Shown in pieces: positions 62,163-64,000 of a stretch of DNA of 64,000 bases (position 1 is its first letter; each line of letters starts with the position of its first letter). The stretch is from CAYZJR01 sp964503045. Its GTDB lineage: Bacteria > Cyanobacteriota > Vampirovibrionia > Obscuribacterales > Obscuribacteraceae. Under the pieces are notes generated by a model. That model saw nothing but the letters and a program-made list of their open reading frames with translations, was not told the DNA's origin and did not search any database. The stretch lies in NCBI GenBank assembly GCA_964503045.1, contig CAZCZI010000021.1, forward strand, positions 1-64,000. Reading direction: 5' to 3'. The position numbers and the translations under genes are program-made.

Positions 62163-63473
62163 ATGAGAGTGTGCACCATGAACGTGTCAAAGGCGAGAGT
62201 ACGAAACGCTAGCTGTTTGAAAGTCGGGCGGCCCTCTTGGGCAAAAGCCAGCTTCTCATCTAAAGTCGCGCGGTTCGCCGCTGTGCTGGCCGCTTCTGGG
62301 GCACTCTTGATGGCGCCGGCTGCGCGCGCTGATGAGGCGTTCGACCTTGGTGTGAAAAGCTTCAATGGAAAGGACTACTCGACCGCCGCGAAGTACTTCA
62401 AGAAAAGCGTTGACAGCAACTCTCTGAATGCAAACGCTTTCTACTACCTCGCGCTCTCGCAGCATTATATGGGTGACTTTGCAAACGCCAAAGCAAGCTA
62501 TGAAGCGCTGCTTTCGAAGTTTCCCGGAACACCTGCAGCAAACAACGCACGCACGGCCTTGGCGCAATTAACAGCGACGATGCCGAAGTCGGCCGGGTCT
62601 GCTTCATCGGGAGGAAGACCATCGCCGGCGGTAGCACCCGACGATTTGAAGGGAATGTCGAGCGATTTTGCATCGCTTCCGAATGAAGCTAGAGTGCCGT
62701 ATTTGCCTGCAGACAGCGGGCACATTTATGTGAAAGCGAGTGTCAATGGACATTCCGATGTTCCTTTCGTATTTGATACTGGTGCCGAAACCACTCTGCT
62801 CGCCAAAAATATTCTGAAACATCTTGGATTGCCTCAGCCCACAGGGCAACCTACTCACCAGAGCTTGGGGATAGGATCGTCAGCGAATCGATCGTGGGTA
62901 GGTAGATACACCATCAAATTGGGAACGATTGAACGAAAAGATCTCCCCTGTCAGATTCAAGAACAACCGCTCCCGTTCCCGCTTTTGGGGCAGAGCTTTT
63001 TCAAGGATTATCACTACACCATTGAGAAAAACGGTGAGACGATTCTCTTCCAAAAGAAAGGAACTACCACCGGAAGCAGACTCTACAATCCCTCTCTCGA
63101 CCCAAATGCAGTGCCATTCAAGCGAGAGGGCAACGAAATGCTGGTGCAGGTCGAAATCAACGGTCGTCCGATTTGGATGTACTTTGATACTGGCGCTAGT
63201 GGCGTGACACTTCCCAAAGATTGTCTGGCGCAGCTGGCGTTGACAGTTCCGTCCGATGCTGTGGGGACGATGCATAGTGGGGCGTCCGGAAAGGTCAGAG
63301 GGCTAGACTTTCCGGTCCAGCGAATCAAGATGGGTCCAATTGAGAAGTTCAATTTCCGATTGAGCGTGATCGATCAATCGATTCCGCATCCATTGCTTGG
63401 GCAGAGCTTCTTTGGTGAGTGGCAATACCAAATCGATGACGAACGTCGTGTGATCAGATTCACACGGCGATAA
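62163..63473 (+). CDS. Secreted TPR protein with two retropepsin-like aspartic protease domains
   Basis: 436 residues. A long N region leads to a signal peptide (FAAVLAASGALLMAPAARA), then TPR-like repeats (residues 58-130). A linker follows, then two aspartyl protease lobes: FVFDTGAETTLLAK (Asp205) and MYFDTGASGVTL (Asp342), each ending with a PLLGQSFF segment. The two lobes look like tandem retropepsin-type domains and could form an intramolecular dimer with both catalytic aspartates. Substrate unknown; presumably periplasmic. ATG at 62178 is an alternative start. Confidence 0.8.
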   Translation: MRVCTMNVSKARVRNASCLKVGRPSWAKASFSSKVARFAAVLAASGALLMAPAARADEAFDLGVKSFNGKDYSTAAKYFKKSVDSNSLNANAFYYLALSQHYMGDFANAKASYEALLSKFPGTPAANNARTALAQLTATMPKSAGSASSGGRPSPAVAPDDLKGMSSDFASLPNEARVPYLPADSGHIYVKASVNGHSDVPFVFDTGAETTLLAKNILKHLGLPQPTGQPTHQSLGIGSSANRSWVGRYTIKLGTIERKDLPCQIQEQPLPFPLLGQSFFKDYHYTIEKNGETILFQKKGTTTGSRLYNPSLDPNAVPFKREGNEMLVQVEINGRPIWMYFDTGASGVTLPKDCLAQLALTVPSDAVGTMHSGASGKVRGLDFPVQRIKMGPIEKFNFRLSVIDQSIPHPLLGQSFFGEWQYQIDDERRVIRFTRR

Positions 63474-63495
63474 CCGGGAGCAAATCACGAGTCGC

Positions 63496-64000
63496 ATGCA
63501 GACTCTATCAGCAGTAATCGTAGCCAAAAATGAAGAACGCATTGTCGGCAAGACACTTGCGGCCATCGAGGATCTTGCTGATGAGATAGTTTTTGTAGAT
63601 TCCGGCTCAACTGATTCAACTATCGACATCGCCAAGTCATTCAATAACTTGAAATTCATCCATCAAGACTGGTTGGGTTATGCCGCTCAGAAGAATTTTG
63701 CTATGCAGCAGGCGCAGAGCGACTGGGTTTTGAGTCTTGATGCAGACGAGGTGATCACGCCTGATCTGGCTCAAGAGATAAAGCAAACTTTGGAAAATCC
63801 CACATGCGACGGATACAAAATTCCTCGAATTTTGCATATTGGAGATCGTGCATTCACTCACGGCGGGTTCTTTCCGGATGCTCAGTTGAGACTGATTCGA
63901 AAGGGCTCTGGACAGTTTAATGATCGGCTCGTGCATGAAGCAATAAAGATGGATGGAACTATTGGGATGCTGCACAATCCCATGTTGCATTTTGCCTATG
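63496..64000 (+). CDS. Family 2 glycosyltransferase, WaaE/KdtX-like (3' end outside window)
   Basis: The frame is open to the window end (168 residues visible). It starts MQTLSAVIVAKNEERIVGKT, with IVFVDSGSTDSTIDIA as the GT-A nucleotide-sugar site and LSLDADEVITPDL carrying the DxD-like metal motif. The RLIRKG and LVHEAI segments resemble WaaE/KdtX-type glucosyltransferases that modify LPS core. It begins 23 bp after the aspartic-protease gene and is probably co-transcribed. Confidence 0.85.
   Translation, partial: MQTLSAVIVAKNEERIVGKTLAAIEDLADEIVFVDSGSTDSTIDIAKSFNNLKFIHQDWLGYAAQKNFAMQQAQSDWVLSLDADEVITPDLAQEIKQTLENPTCDGYKIPRILHIGDRAFTHGGFFPDAQLRLIRKGSGQFNDRLVHEAIKMDGTIGMLHNPMLHFAY

Overview
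The window is a gene-dense bacterial chromosome segment (about 50% GC by eye) with a single 100-N scaffold gap. It carries core genes (cysS, gltX, murD-ftsW-murG, gcvT, gcvH, a YebC-family regulator, an ArfB-type release factor) among an unusually large number of eukaryotic-like kinases, TPR proteins and secreted proteins of unknown function. Signal peptides, a likely outer-membrane barrel protein, RlpA and a TonB-C-like protein indicate a Gram-negative-type envelope. The mix of many kinases, TPR proteins and secreted unknowns would fit a non-photosynthetic relative of Cyanobacteria such as a Candidatus Obscuribacter-like Melainabacterium. That is a guess from gene content, not from a marker gene. 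GTG and TTG starts with good Shine-Dalgarno (SD) sequences are common.

Layout: 1-4.8 kb, two tandem YegI-like kinase/TPR genes. 5.3-5.74 kb, a short RNA transcription unit with its own promoter and terminator. It holds a circularly permuted tRNA-Arg(UCU) gene and a second tRNA-like element wrapped in the same kind of flanking helices; this is the most unusual object in the window. 5.8-11.2 kb, an MFS transporter, an unknown gene, an AbiEi/AbiEii type IV toxin-antitoxin pair with a clear operator, and a MATE exporter. 11.3-26.4 kb, mostly secreted or membrane unknowns, plus a MocR regulator, a rhomboid-TPR protease, a prephenate dehydrogenase-like enzyme and a DUF4185-like protein.

26.4-36.1 kb: an atypical tRNA-Arg(ACG), the N gap (an assembly artefact that splits arfB), an operon of two membrane Ser/Thr kinases plus arfB, then cysS, gltX, a palindromic repeat tract, rlpA and yebC. 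36.5-42.1 kb: a secreted TPR protein followed by murD-ftsW-murG. 42.1-48.6 kb: a second copy of the palindromic repeat, an extremely acidic repeat protein, a TPR protein and a third YegI-like kinase. 48.6-53.7 kb: a pseudokinase - kinase - FHA/EDR1-like/HipA-like set, probably one signalling module. 53.9-64 kb: gcvT, gcvH, small secreted proteins, a HEAT-repeat protein, an MscS channel, an acyl-CoA dehydrogenase, a TPR protein with two retropepsin-like domains, and a family 2 glycosyltransferase cut by the window end.

The best candidate for a previously undescribed system is the permuted tRNA unit at 5339-5673. Joining its two halves in reverse order gives a complete canonical tRNA-Arg(UCU). 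The flanks of the two elements share a conserved core and four compensatory base-pair changes, which suggests a dedicated RNA processing or splicing mechanism.
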